The position numbers and the translations under genes were made by a program. 64,000 bases of DNA from Aegilops tauschii subsp. strangulata (taxonomy: Eukaryota; Streptophyta; Magnoliopsida; Poales; Poaceae): assembly GCF_002575655.3 (NCBI RefSeq), contig NC_053039.3, positions 378,673,633 to 378,737,632 of the forward strand. Direction: 5' to 3'. This document shows, piece after piece, positions 9,510-19,221 of this stretch; the first letter of the stretch is position 1; every line of letters starts with the position of its first letter. The notes below the pieces were generated by a model. That model made no database searches. It worked only from the letters and a program-made list of their open reading frames with translations, and was not told where the DNA came from.

Positions 9510-11702
9510 ATGGCATACACGGCGGCTCCGCATCAGGCCAAGAAGGTGAGCGAGAGGCCGCCTTGACCTTGACCCTGACCCCGCTCTAAATCTCCTTTTC
9601 AAGCATCTTTTGGCTTTCCGAATCGCTTCTTTGTCTTGCTCGGCGAATGCTGGGTTCTTGGGTGCTCAAAGCTTGAGCCTGTCTTTGGCGGCGAGGAGTG
9701 TCGGCATTGTGCTCCTGCAAGGTCCGGTGTCAGTGGGCTAGTGGACATCAGCAGTGTCCTAGCGAATTGAAGGGAGGAAACTGTCCTGAAACAGTGCTCA
9801 TTGCACCTGCAAAAACTAGATACGTGCTTGTTAGTACTAGTGGTTGTTGCTGTTTGCACTGGTGGTTTTGATCTATGCCACAACATCTGCTCCATGTGCA
9901 GGTTCCTGAGCCAAAGGTTGTGAAGCCAACAAGAACCACGCCGGCCAAAAGGCGGCAGCAGCTGGATCAGGCGCAGAAGCAGAGGGAAGAGCTCGCTGCT
10001 CTGCAGGAGCAGCTCAGTGGCCTGCAATGCAAACTGCTTGAGAAAGACGAAGCTCTGAGGTCCGCGGAGAACTTGATTGGCCGGGTCAGTGCCGCAAACG
10101 AAGAGGTGGATGAATTGAGAAGCCAGCTTAATGATAAGGAATCGCTTGTCGAGTCTACTGGCTCTGAGTTGCATGGTGCAAAGGTATACTGGACTTGCTT
10201 GGTACCTTTGGCATATCGCTGAAGTTTATATTTCAAAAGTGTTATTACTGCATAACCAGCTCCTTCATTCAAGAAAACACCATTCTAAAAAAATTTACAC
10301 CAGTGAAGATGATGCTATGGGACACTATCATTCAGACAACAAAGTCACTGTCCTAGTTTTATTCTCTGCGCTGTATGGTTTTGATAATGCAAAGCAATGT
10401 ACCCCAAGTTCTTATTCAAAATCGATCAGAAAATGGCGCAGTTAGATATACAAAGTGTGCACCATGTTTTGTGAGCCTATAATTGTTCCACTTTAGTTGG
10501 CCTGTCATGTACCATTTATCATTGATTTGATTGAACTGGACTGAAGAAAGAAACCTATGACATGCTGATTTGAGGTTCTAACTACGCTGCTGCTCGGCAT
10601 TCAATGCTGAGTAGTGATTTTCATGGATCTGACAAGTACAAATATAACTATGCATTTAACATTATTTGACCTTTTTCTACAAATTCTATTTGGCATTTTC
10701 ATGCCTTACTTGATTAGTGATACATGTTTTCCTCAATGTGTTTCAGTGCCATGTTAAAGATGATTATGTCTTTTGTCTGTTTCTTTTAATGTTGAATAGT
10801 AAATCTATTTGGCATTTTCATGCCTTACTTGATTAGTGATACATGTTTTCCTCAATATGTTTCATTGCCATGTTAAAGATGCTTATGTCTTTTGTCCGTT
10901 TCTTTTCATGTTGAATAGTAGATTCTAAAGAGTAAAAAGGCCAACACAGTTCTTTATATTTCAACTGACATATGCTGTAGTGCTCTTTGTCTTTGGGAAT
11001 CTTAAATTTGATGCTTTCTAATTTGTATTCATGCTTGTTAATGTTACAAGAGACTTCTATGTTTTTCATCCTGTGTCATAAAGGTATAGGCTCAATTTAA
11101 TCACTTCGTTAGTAATAGCACTGCTAATTGCAAAGTACTCACTGATTTGTTGTTATTGTTGCAGATTATGTTGGCAGAGAAGCAAGCAGCATTGGAGAAG
11201 CTAGAATGGGAGGCAAAGATGTCAAGTACAAAAGTTGAAGAACTTGAAGTGGATGTAGCCTCTATGGATGTTGAAATCTCTGCTCTGATGAAGGTATTCA
11301 GGAAAATAACAGAGAACAACCGAGCCTCTCATCCCACAGAGAGATCTGACGATTCATCGTTGGAATGTGAACCAGTTCAGCTTGATGTAAGCTCATGTCC
11401 TGTTACATTCCCGTAAACTCTTCAACGCTATTGTATATCTTGCTTGATGAAAAATTGAATTAATTATGTCTTTATCTGAATGAGCTATCCATATGTGCTT
11501 TGCTCCAAAACTGATTTTTAATTTGTTGTTTCTCCTATTTGCTACGATGCAGGATACGGTAGGTGATATTGACACGGAGAAGATGGAGCAGGAAATGTCA
11601 GCCTACGTCACGGCTCTAGCAGCCGCGAAAGACAATCCTACAGAGGAATTCCTGAAGGCAGTAACTGAGGCAAGGCTGAGACTCCAAGCGTTTGTACTCT
11701 AA
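9510..11702 (+). CDS. Coiled-coil protein, microtubule-binding MPB2C-like, 4 exons
   Basis: Predicted exons: 9510-9545, 9902-10183, 11165-11386 and 11553-11702. All introns are GT-AG and phase 0, giving 229 residues. The start is the first ATG after a likely 5' UTR intron. Residues 1-30 are basic (KPTRTTPAKRRQQ). About 32-150 form a continuous heptad-rich coiled coil (QKQREELAALQEQLSGL ... LAEKQAALEKLEWEAKM). The C-terminus is a conserved-looking block (VEELEVDVASMDVEISALMK ... EMSAYVTALAAAK ... ARLRLQAFVL). From memory this resembles the C-terminal half of plant MICROTUBULE BINDING PROTEIN 2C, which binds microtubules and restricts KNOTTED1 and viral movement proteins. That name is recall, not a search. 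The protein is shorter than the Arabidopsis one and could be a truncated paralogue. The exons are uninterrupted, so it looks functional. Confidence 0.75.
10685..10922 (+). repeat. Tandem duplication of 119 bases in intron 2
   Basis: 10685-10803 and 10804-10922 are two copies, both starting TCTATTTGGCATTTTCATGC and ending GTTGAATAGTA-like. They differ at only about seven positions. The duplication lies fully within the second intron of the coiled-coil gene. Confidence 0.9.
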
Positions 11703-11970
11703 CTTGTCTGGATAACATTGACCCATGCTCTGTGCCCACTGCCCAGAGCAGCTCTCGTGAGGCTCGGCAGAAACAGTTTCGCCATTGGGTGATATGATGT
11801 GCACGCGAGTTGACAGTTGTCGCCACTGGGTCTTATATCGCAGAGGATCCGTGTTTGTATCCTCTCATCTTGGATCTGGGCCGATGATGCCTCTGATCTC
11901 GTTGTTGTAATGTTATCAACTATTTGTAGTATGTGACTGGGTGGCATCTTAGTAGAGATTTCAACTTGTA

Positions 11971-12290
11971 CAATTTTATTAAACATCTGATGGTTCAACC
12001 TGTCTGGACGACCTAGAGATTATTGTTCTAAGTGGTCTGAACATTTGCAATCCGGAGTATGTTCTCAAACTTTCAGGCTATTGTTTGGTTTCATGCACAT
12101 GCATGGAGTTTGTGAATTTTATTGAACATCCGATGGTTCAGCCTGTCTTAACGACCAAGAGATTTAGTCATGGACAGGGATGCGTGGAAGTTAGCTATGT
12201 TGTTGTTGTTGTTGTTGCTGTTATTTTGTTGTTTTCGTGTATGTTCTCAAACTTTCTGGCGATTGTTTGGCATGTGCACGGAGTTTGATT
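11971..12290 (+). repeat. Imperfect tandem duplication in the 3' flank
   Basis: The block at 11971-12112 recurs diverged at 12117-12290. The strings TATTRAACATCYGATGGTTC (11978, 12120) and GTATGTTCTCAAACTTTC (12057, 12239) occur in the same order in both. The second copy contains a GTT microsatellite. It lies just after the coiled-coil gene and probably overlaps its 3' UTR. Confidence 0.75.
12199..12232 (+). repeat. (GTT)n microsatellite
   Basis: About ten GTT-like triplets with interruptions (GCT, ATT), within the duplicated 3' flank of the coiled-coil gene. Confidence 0.8.
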
Positions 12291-13249
12291 TCAGAAGCAG
12301 ATACATTTGAGTTTGTGGGAGAGAAACAGGAGGGCTCACAGAACATAAGTATATCCTGGCAACCAGAAGAGTTTTTGAAGGATTTTCAGAGTATTTTCCT
12401 GGTCCAACCCAAGATTCCCAGGTATACCCACAAAACCTTCAGATTCTAGTATCAAGACCTAGCGTATTGGAACGGGATTGGGAGGAGTCCAACAATCCCA
12501 AACCTCTTCGGGGTGGAAAAACACCAGTACCAACCGAGGCTTAAATGTATTTCCACTCTTATTTTGCTAGAGGTCATACCAACAGTGACACACATAGGTC
12601 ACACAGAGCATACACACTTGTAGTTCAACATGGTCATTCTAGAGGTAAGTACATTGTGCTGCCGTATTCACAAAATGTATTTTACAACATCTACCAAAAG
12701 GAACACAAACCTAGCAACATTTAAAAATTGCATGTGTACACTCCTAGTGTGTTACAGCCTGCTGCAAATCTATAGCCACAAGCACAACAACCAACATCTA
12801 GGTCAGGTAAGCATTCATAGATGGCATGCAGGTGTACAACACAGCCACAAACCTAGAAAAAGCAAACACTTCAGTGCAGCTACCTCCAGGCAAGGACGAG
12901 CCACATGAATGTTGGATGTTGGATCACTTGTCCACCAGCAGCAGAGATAATTCAGAAAAGAAAGGCAAAAGTCATAATACAAGGTTACAGACCAGTCGAT
13001 CATCCTAATACATAGTAAATGGTACATTCTCGCACTCACGGTGTTCTTTCCTCGCATGATAATAAAGTAAACAAAAAGAGTATTTAGGGGAATCACAACA
13101 CGTTTGACAGGTTTTTCCGGCAATATTATGCCACTCGGCGACTATATTTAAGGTAGGGGCAGGTAGGGGTAGGCAGGCAGGCGGCAGCATATCTTGTATC
13201 CGAGGAAGCTGGAATCATGACTTCGCACTTATTCGAACTGCTTGTATGG

Positions 13250-15549
13250 CTGCAAGAGAGAGAGAGAGAGTACAAGTCAGTACATGGTAGCAGGCTAGCA
13301 GCAAAGTAATACAAATAGGTAAAATATAATAATAGCACCAGAACATACAGTACAGCACAACCTTAAATACTACACCCTCTGTTCATTAATATAAAACGTC
13401 TTCCATTTAAGAACAGAGGTAGTACTATCTTTTATACCACAATTACCAGCACTTCAATATGAAAACTAATACATGAAGGCTGTGAACTTAATGGTGTTAC
13501 AAGTAAATTTGCTAAACTGAGTTATTAATGGGAAATAGAGCAAAGTAGAAATAAGCTACAGACTTGCAGCAGGTGCTATATGCCGACAAAAAGTTGGCAG
13601 CCAACAAAAAATTGAACAGACTATCTACGGATTTGTTGTAGAAAGAAAAACTAAGGACATATTTCGAAACAAAGAATGTAAAATTATATCTAGACACATT
13701 TCATCTTAACACTATGTACCTAAACATGAAATGATTAATCAAATACATCCAACCATAATACAGGATAATAGTATTTGCTGTAAAATGTTTCTCCTTCACG
13801 GCCAACTAGGCAATGAAACAAGCAGGCAAATAAAAAGTAGCAGGGGCAACTCCACCAGTAGCATGATAATGCAGTGAAAGTTACAGACTCGGTTAAAAAA
13901 TCACAAAACTACAAACAATTGGACCACAATATAATGGTCTAAATGGATTAGAAACCATATAGCAGCTCACTACAGCCAAAAGGAAAGATATTGGCATCAA
14001 ATACTAACAATTATTTAAGTCGAGAAAGAATGCATAACAGTTCACACAGCCTAAAACAATTCCCGAATAAGAAGATCAATATATGTATAGATCACTGAAT
14101 AGAAGGGACTAGCAGCCACCAATGTCATCAAAATAAAATCATGTTTGATTTAATATTCTCCGTCAATGAACACATGACAGGATGCATGCAGAAAAGAAAA
14201 GATGCAGTGCTTACGTTTTTCAGACAAGTATACATGTTTCTCACTAGATACTTAACATCCTATTGGTGATAGTACTTTATGAGTCTACAAGTAGTGCATC
14301 TAGATATTTTTCCCAAATTTCACAAAGAAACGACTATGCCCTGCCACAAAATTTATTTGAATGCAAAGCAGTATGCTGATATCCTAAACCTGTATGGCTA
14401 CGGCATTTCCTTGGACAGAAGGTGGTCTTCTTTAGCTAAGAGCAGGATGTCCAGAAATGCAGCTAACCAGGAACCATAATAAAAGGAAAGCGTATTTCAT
14501 AGTGCAATGTAATGAGTTTGTTGTTTTCTAGTATACACGAATGCATTTGCAAATGATAATTATATTCAACTGAGAAGGAATCTTAGTTTGGTTCAGCGCA
14601 GTCATAGCCTGGTACTCATTTTAGTGAACTCCAAGTTGTTACTAGTGAGTGCTAAGTCTAGTTACAAGAATATAACATGTTACATGAATATTCAACACAG
14701 GGCAATAGTCCTTATAAATGTGGAACATTCTCTATATTCAGTAAAACTTAAGCTTCTATCAAGTACAGATAGGTCCTGGCATAAGATATAACTTCACTAA
14801 CTCTGTTGTCTGACCTATGCTGGCTATTATGTTTCTACACCTTAGATCACTGGAGCACTAGACTTCAAGCTATGGAAATAAGTTATTACATGTGATGCAG
14901 TGGAACTTGTTAACCCAAGACACCTCCAGTCTTCCACTTAATTAATGTAAATGTGAAATTTTGGTCTAGGTCACGCACTTTGACAAGTGTGTTCAATTAT
15001 CTCAATATGCAAGAACATTGTTTCCAGCACGGGACCTTTCGACTAATTGTCAGAGCGTCCAGTGCGGAACAGAAGGAGTGGCATAAGCAATTACAAGCCC
15101 CAAAACAATACAGTTAGGTCTTTTTACAACTTATATTAACTTCCAAGGCCTACTCTGCAGTACTTATCAAAATGCTGGAGCATAAACACCACTGGTCATA
15201 TTTGAAGAATACAGGGTGAGAGCCTTTACAATTCCTTTTTGAGGATACATCATATAAATAACAATTGGATTACAAGGAGGTTTTCTACAACAGCTTATTT
15301 ACAAGTTACAAATCTAAGTTACATTCTCAAATTCCCAGCTTGAGCAATGCCTTTAAGCTACAAAAGAATTAACGAAAAATCTATACACAACAGCAACCAG
15401 AGCGCTACACAGATGGTATCCAGTGGGTTACACAAGTATGCAGCTATACAGTGATATCCGACGTCAGGAAGCTACGTACAGGTATACAACCAAATGAAAG
15501 AATGGTTACATTGAAAACAAAGAACAAGAACAGATAAAGCAGAACTTAC
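13250..15549 (-). other. Possible 3' UTR intron of the CPSF6-like gene
   Basis: On the minus strand a strong donor GAGAT|GTAAGTTC lies at 15550/15549, 130 bases after the stop codon. A strong acceptor, a long CT tract ending CTTGCAG, lies at 13250 followed by CCATACAAGCAG. No other strong acceptor stood out nearer. This is inference from splice signals only. Confidence 0.25.
13370..13422. mobile_element. Minimal Stowaway-like MITE, 53 bases
   Basis: It starts CTACACCCTCTGTTC and ends GAACAGAGGTAG, which are inverted repeats, flanked by TA on both sides (13368-13369, 13423-13424). Almost nothing lies between the two terminal repeats, so it is an extreme internal-deletion form. Confidence 0.7.
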
Positions 15550-15679
15550 ATCTCAGTTAATGCTACAACAGATCCCTGGAGACACAAGCAGTTATAAGCA
15601 GTGAAGGGTTGAAAGTTGGCATGTGCAAAAATATGCCACCTCGGATTGCCGCTGCCCCTACACTAGGCATCCAGGAACA

Positions 15680-17488
15680 TCACTCGTGCGACATTCGTCG
15701 CCGCTTTGAGTGATCAACCTCCCTTGACCTGCTTCGTCTCCCAGATGATCTTCCTCTATCCCAGTCTTCAGTACGATCAGAATCACGCTCCCTGTGTCTG
15801 TGATAATCACCATGGCGATCTCTGTCATCCCTGTGTCTGTCCCTATCTCCTCTATCCCTCTCCCTTTCCCTATCTCCTCTGTCCCTCTCCCTTTCCCTAT
15901 CTCCTCCTCTGTCCCTCTCTCTTTCCCTCTCACGACCCATATCCCTTTCATCACGGTGCCTTCTCTCCGGCAATTCTGGCGGTGGGGGCAAATCCTTTTC
16001 CCTCTCCCGCCTCCTTTCTGGTGCACCTGACCATTCCCGCTCTGGTGGCCTCTCTTTACCATGGCTTCCACCTTCTCCATAGTGCTGATCAGATGCTGCA
16101 TCATCCCCATAGCTTGATTGTTCCTCACCTCCCCAACCACCACCCATGCTTGGGTCTGGCCACATTCCAACACCCCCGGCACCCATACCACCTCCTCTCC
16201 CAAAGAATGCTGGGTTCACATGAGGAGCAACCACAGGTGGGAATGGCTGCATCAAGCCTGGGAACGGTGCACCCCCAGGTCCACCAGGGAACCCTCCAAA
16301 CCCTCCACCCATCCTTCCCATGGCTGCACCATAGCCAGTGGGATCAAATCCCTGCCCCATCATCCCTCCGGGATGCATCATTGGTGGCGGCGGAGCCACC
16401 ATCCCTCCGTTCCCCATGATCCCTCGGCCACCCACCGGACCCATCCGATTCCTCATATTCCCACCAGGACCTCTACCCCCCATCCCACCACCACCTGGAC
16501 CTCTGCCCCAATTCCCACCACCTGCCCCGCCTCCTCCTCCACCACCGCCGCCACCACCAGCTCCTCCGCCTCCCCGGCCACCATAGTTTCCTCCAACCTG
16601 AGGCCCAGGCGGGCCTCCAGGTGGACCACCACCACCTCTGCCACCACTCTTCTGCATACCTGAATTCTGCTGACCCATCGGTTGGTGGTTCTTCATCTGA
16701 GCTTCACCCATGCGGCGTACAGTGTTAGGCGAAGCAAAGGCCACGACACAGGGACGGCCATTGAACGGGTGGCCGTTCATGCCCTCCTTGCAGGCAGCAG
16801 CAGCGCCAGGGTCAAAGAAATCGACCTGGCAATATCCCTTGGATTTCCCGCTCGCCTTCTCATCAAAGAACCTGACTTCCTTGACATGGCCGTACTTGAC
16901 GAGCTCCGCCTCCAGATCCGCGTCCGTCGTCCACCAGTGGAGGTCCCCAACGAAGAGCGTGGTAGCGCCAGGGCCGTCGCCACCCCCGCCGTTGCCAACA
17001 ACTATCGGTCCTCCCCCGAAGTTGCCCCCTCCCTGCCGGTGGAACCCGTCTCCTCCCGACTGGATCTGGTGGTGGGGAGGCGGCGGCGGTGCCGCGGCGA
17101 CGGGAGGCTGAGGCGGCGGCGGGAGATGGGACGGGTTGGGGCGGTCTTGGATGGGGGCAGGGACGGACGCGACCCCCGGGATGTGGACCTTCTCCGGGTG
17201 CCCCATCGGAGGCGGCGGCGGGGGAAGCGGGAGCGAAGGGGTAGGCAGAACCTGCTGCTGCTGCTGCGGCGGGGGCGCCTGCTGCGGGGGGAGCTGGTGC
17301 TGCTTGGGGGGCAGCGCAGGCGGCGGGGGCTGGACGGGGGGCTGGGAGGCGTGGAGGAAGCCGTCCCCGACGTTGACGTCGTTGTAGAGGTCGTCGTAGT
17401 CGTCGTCGTCGCCGTAGTACTGGTCGACGTCCTGCACGGCGGAGATGGCCTCCTTCCGGTGGAAGGAGCCGTCCCCGTCGGGATCCAT
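15680..17488 (-). CDS. RRM protein, CPSF6/CFIm68-like pre-mRNA cleavage factor subunit
   Basis: One uninterrupted frame of 602 residues from the ATG at 17488 to TGA at 15680-15682. Residues 1-50 are acidic (DQYYGDDDDYDDLYNDV). A long Pro/Gln-rich part follows to about 190. One RRM spans roughly 193-270, with RNP2 LFVGDLHWW and RNP1 KSKGYCQVDF. A Gly/Pro/Met-rich part spans 285-470 and includes an 11-Gly run. The tail from 490 is an RS-like region of Arg-Glu and Arg-Asp dipeptides (RERERDRGGD), ending KRRRMSHE. Acidic N-terminus, single RRM, Pro/Gly-rich middle and charged Arg tail is the layout of CPSF6, the large subunit of mammalian cleavage factor I, which sets poly(A) site choice in the nucleus with CFIm25. 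The plant family assignment is by this architecture. A short intronless coding part with a possible spliced 3' UTR is suggested. Confidence 0.85.
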   Translation of the reverse strand: MDPDGDGSFHRKEAISAVQDVDQYYGDDDDYDDLYNDVNVGDGFLHASQPPVQPPPPALPPKQHQLPPQQAPPPQQQQQVLPTPSLPLPPPPPPMGHPEKVHIPGVASVPAPIQDRPNPSHLPPPPQPPVAAAPPPPPHHQIQSGGDGFHRQGGGNFGGGPIVVGNGGGGDGPGATTLFVGDLHWWTTDADLEAELVKYGHVKEVRFFDEKASGKSKGYCQVDFFDPGAAAACKEGMNGHPFNGRPCVVAFASPNTVRRMGEAQMKNHQPMGQQNSGMQKSGGRGGGGPPGGPPGPQVGGNYGGRGGGGAGGGGGGGGGGGAGGGNWGRGPGGGGMGGRGPGGNMRNRMGPVGGRGIMGNGGMVAPPPPMMHPGGMMGQGFDPTGYGAAMGRMGGGFGGFPGGPGGAPFPGLMQPFPPVVAPHVNPAFFGRGGGMGAGGVGMWPDPSMGGGWGGEEQSSYGDDAASDQHYGEGGSHGKERPPEREWSGAPERRREREKDLPPPPELPERRHRDERDMGRERERERDRGGDRERERDRGDRERERDRGDRDRHRDDRDRHGDYHRHRERDSDRTEDWDRGRSSGRRSRSREVDHSKRRRMSHE

Positions 17489-17848
17489 GGCGGCGGCGGC
17501 GGGGGCAAACCCTAGGGGCTGGATCTGGGGGGAGGGCGCGCCGAGGTGGAGGGGAAAACGAAATAAGCTGGAGGCTGGTCTGGCTGGTGCTCGGATTTGG
17601 ATTTGGAGGGTGTGCGCGTGCGCCTCGTCCCGGGTCAGGACCGGACGATGGCAGGTGGGGCCCGCGCGGTGAGCGCGGGATGGTTCCGGTGAGGTCAGGC
17701 GGTGGGACGTGGCGGGCTGGCAGTGGACGGGTGGGCTTGACAGATCTTTGGGCCCTCGGTCGACACCATAGGCCGGTGCCCTTTCTCAAAGGCCTGTGCC
17801 ATTCGAGGAGTTAAGGCCTGGAATTTCATAGGACTATGGGGATAGGAT
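17489..17848 (-). promoter_or_regulatory. GC-rich upstream region of the CPSF6-like gene
   Basis: GC-rich sequence directly upstream of the minus-strand ATG, with GGGTTTGCCCCCGCC-like leader sequence. I see no clear TATA box. The region ends at the poly-T (17849-17858) that I take as the tail of the neighbouring LINE. Confidence 0.4.
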
Positions 17849-18099
17849 TTTTTTTTTGCGGGAAAAGAATTGTATTACTCAATGATCAAGTTCTTACACG
17901 AAATCACTAATTAAGGAGTACTTGTTGCAAAGAACACTCCACCTTCCCAGGTCACGACAAGTGGCGCACATGCAGCACGCCACTTGTCGCAACCTGGGAG
18001 TTTTCCCTTTTTTCGTGGATCCGTTCATTCAAAACGTTTTATCTCTTAAACCGTTTTCATCATTGGATTCCTCGCGTCGAGATCTTTAAAACTAGATCC

Positions 18100-18790
18100 C
18101 ATATTGATAGGTTTTGACGAACTTTTTTTCATGAAAAAACCGGACGAGAAAACCAAACCGGGAGCACGGTTTTTTTCCCTTTCTGAAAAAGGCTCGCGAA
18201 ATCACAACCGTGCCTCTTGTGGAAGCAAAACCGTGACTCTCGTGGAAGGAAAAAAAATAGAAAACGCGTTTTTTTTCCTTTTCAAAAGAGGCACGCCCGT
18301 GACTCTCGCGAAAGCACAACCGTGCCTCTGGTGAAAGCAAAACCGTGACTCCCGCGAAAGAAAAAAAAACAGAAAACGCGTATTTTTTCCCTTTCCGAGA
18401 GGCACGGCCGTGACTCTCGCGAAAGCACAACTGTGCCTCTCGCGGAAGCAAAACCGTGACTCTCGCGAAAGAAAAAAAAACGCATTTTGTTTTTCCCTTT
18501 CCGAGAGGCACGGCCGTGACTCTCGCGAAAGCACAATCGTGACTCTCGTGAAAGAAAAAAACAGAAAACACGTTTTTTTGTTTCCGAAAAGCACGGCCGT
18601 GACTCTCGTTAAAGCACAACCGTGCCTCTCGCGGAAGAAAAACTGTGACTTTTCGCGAAAAAAAAAGAAAATGCGTTTTTCGCGTAAAAAAAATTCCGAT
18701 TTTTTTCGAAAAGCTAAGGAAGACCGGGGGAAAACCAAAACGTCGAAAAAACCGTTTAAAAAGCCGAAAACGCGTGCGGAAAAATAAGAA
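18100..18790 (-). repeat. Diverged tandem array (about 110-base unit) after the LINE ORF2
   Basis: Motifs such as CGTGACTCTCGCGAAAGCAC, CCGTGCCTCTCGCGGAAG and long A or T runs recur four to five times. Because unit changes often keep the frame, long minus-strand ORFs appear (18092-18826), full of RESHGRAS and FARVTVLL repeats. I regard these as artefacts. The array may be LINE 3' UTR or a separate insertion. Confidence 0.7.
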
Positions 18791-19221
18791 AAATAAAATC
18801 TGGAGGGAGCGTCCAAAGCGCGACACGTGGCGAATGGCCGAGAGCGCGCCAAGTGGCGCTGATCGTTGCGAGGCTCCCGAAGTAGCGCTCGTTAACTAGT
18901 TGCTCTCGTTCTTACAGTCTTCACAGACAATCATCAACACCTCCTCCGGGCCCGAACCGACCCAAGTAATAGTCCGGCCCTCGACTCTAGCGAAACTAGC
19001 AAGTCTATCACTAGCTTTTTTTTTACTACGAGGAACATGAGTAATACAAAAATTCCTAAGACTCAACAGGTGCTTGATCTTTCCCACCAAAAGAGCATAA
19101 ACTGAACGGTCCACCTCCTCACATGAAATCATAGACACGACATTGCTTGAATCCATCTCAACTTCAATCGGTAGGCCCGACCGCTGAATTGCAAATGACA
19201 ATCCTTCCATACATGCACAAA

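Larger units (their letters stand above)
12300..15640. other. A/T-rich intergenic or 3' transcript region between two convergent genes
   Basis: No coding region or large transposon is recognisable. The two neighbouring genes point towards this stretch. It holds a minimal Stowaway MITE (13370-13422). It may hold a 3' UTR intron and last exon of the CPSF6-like gene. Confidence 0.5.

Noticed and set aside
9085..9602. Minus-strand ORFs of 143-181 residues upstream of the coiled-coil gene
   Set aside because: GC-rich 5' UTR region; low-complexity Arg/Gly/Pro content and no domain.
16863..17789. 308-residue minus-strand ORF and plus-strand ORF 16682-17515
   Set aside because: Out-of-frame and opposite-strand readings of the Pro/Gly-rich part of the CPSF6-like gene.
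18092..18852. Minus-strand ORFs of 244 and 216 residues
   Set aside because: They translate a tandem DNA repeat in two frames at once; the protein repeats simply copy the DNA period.
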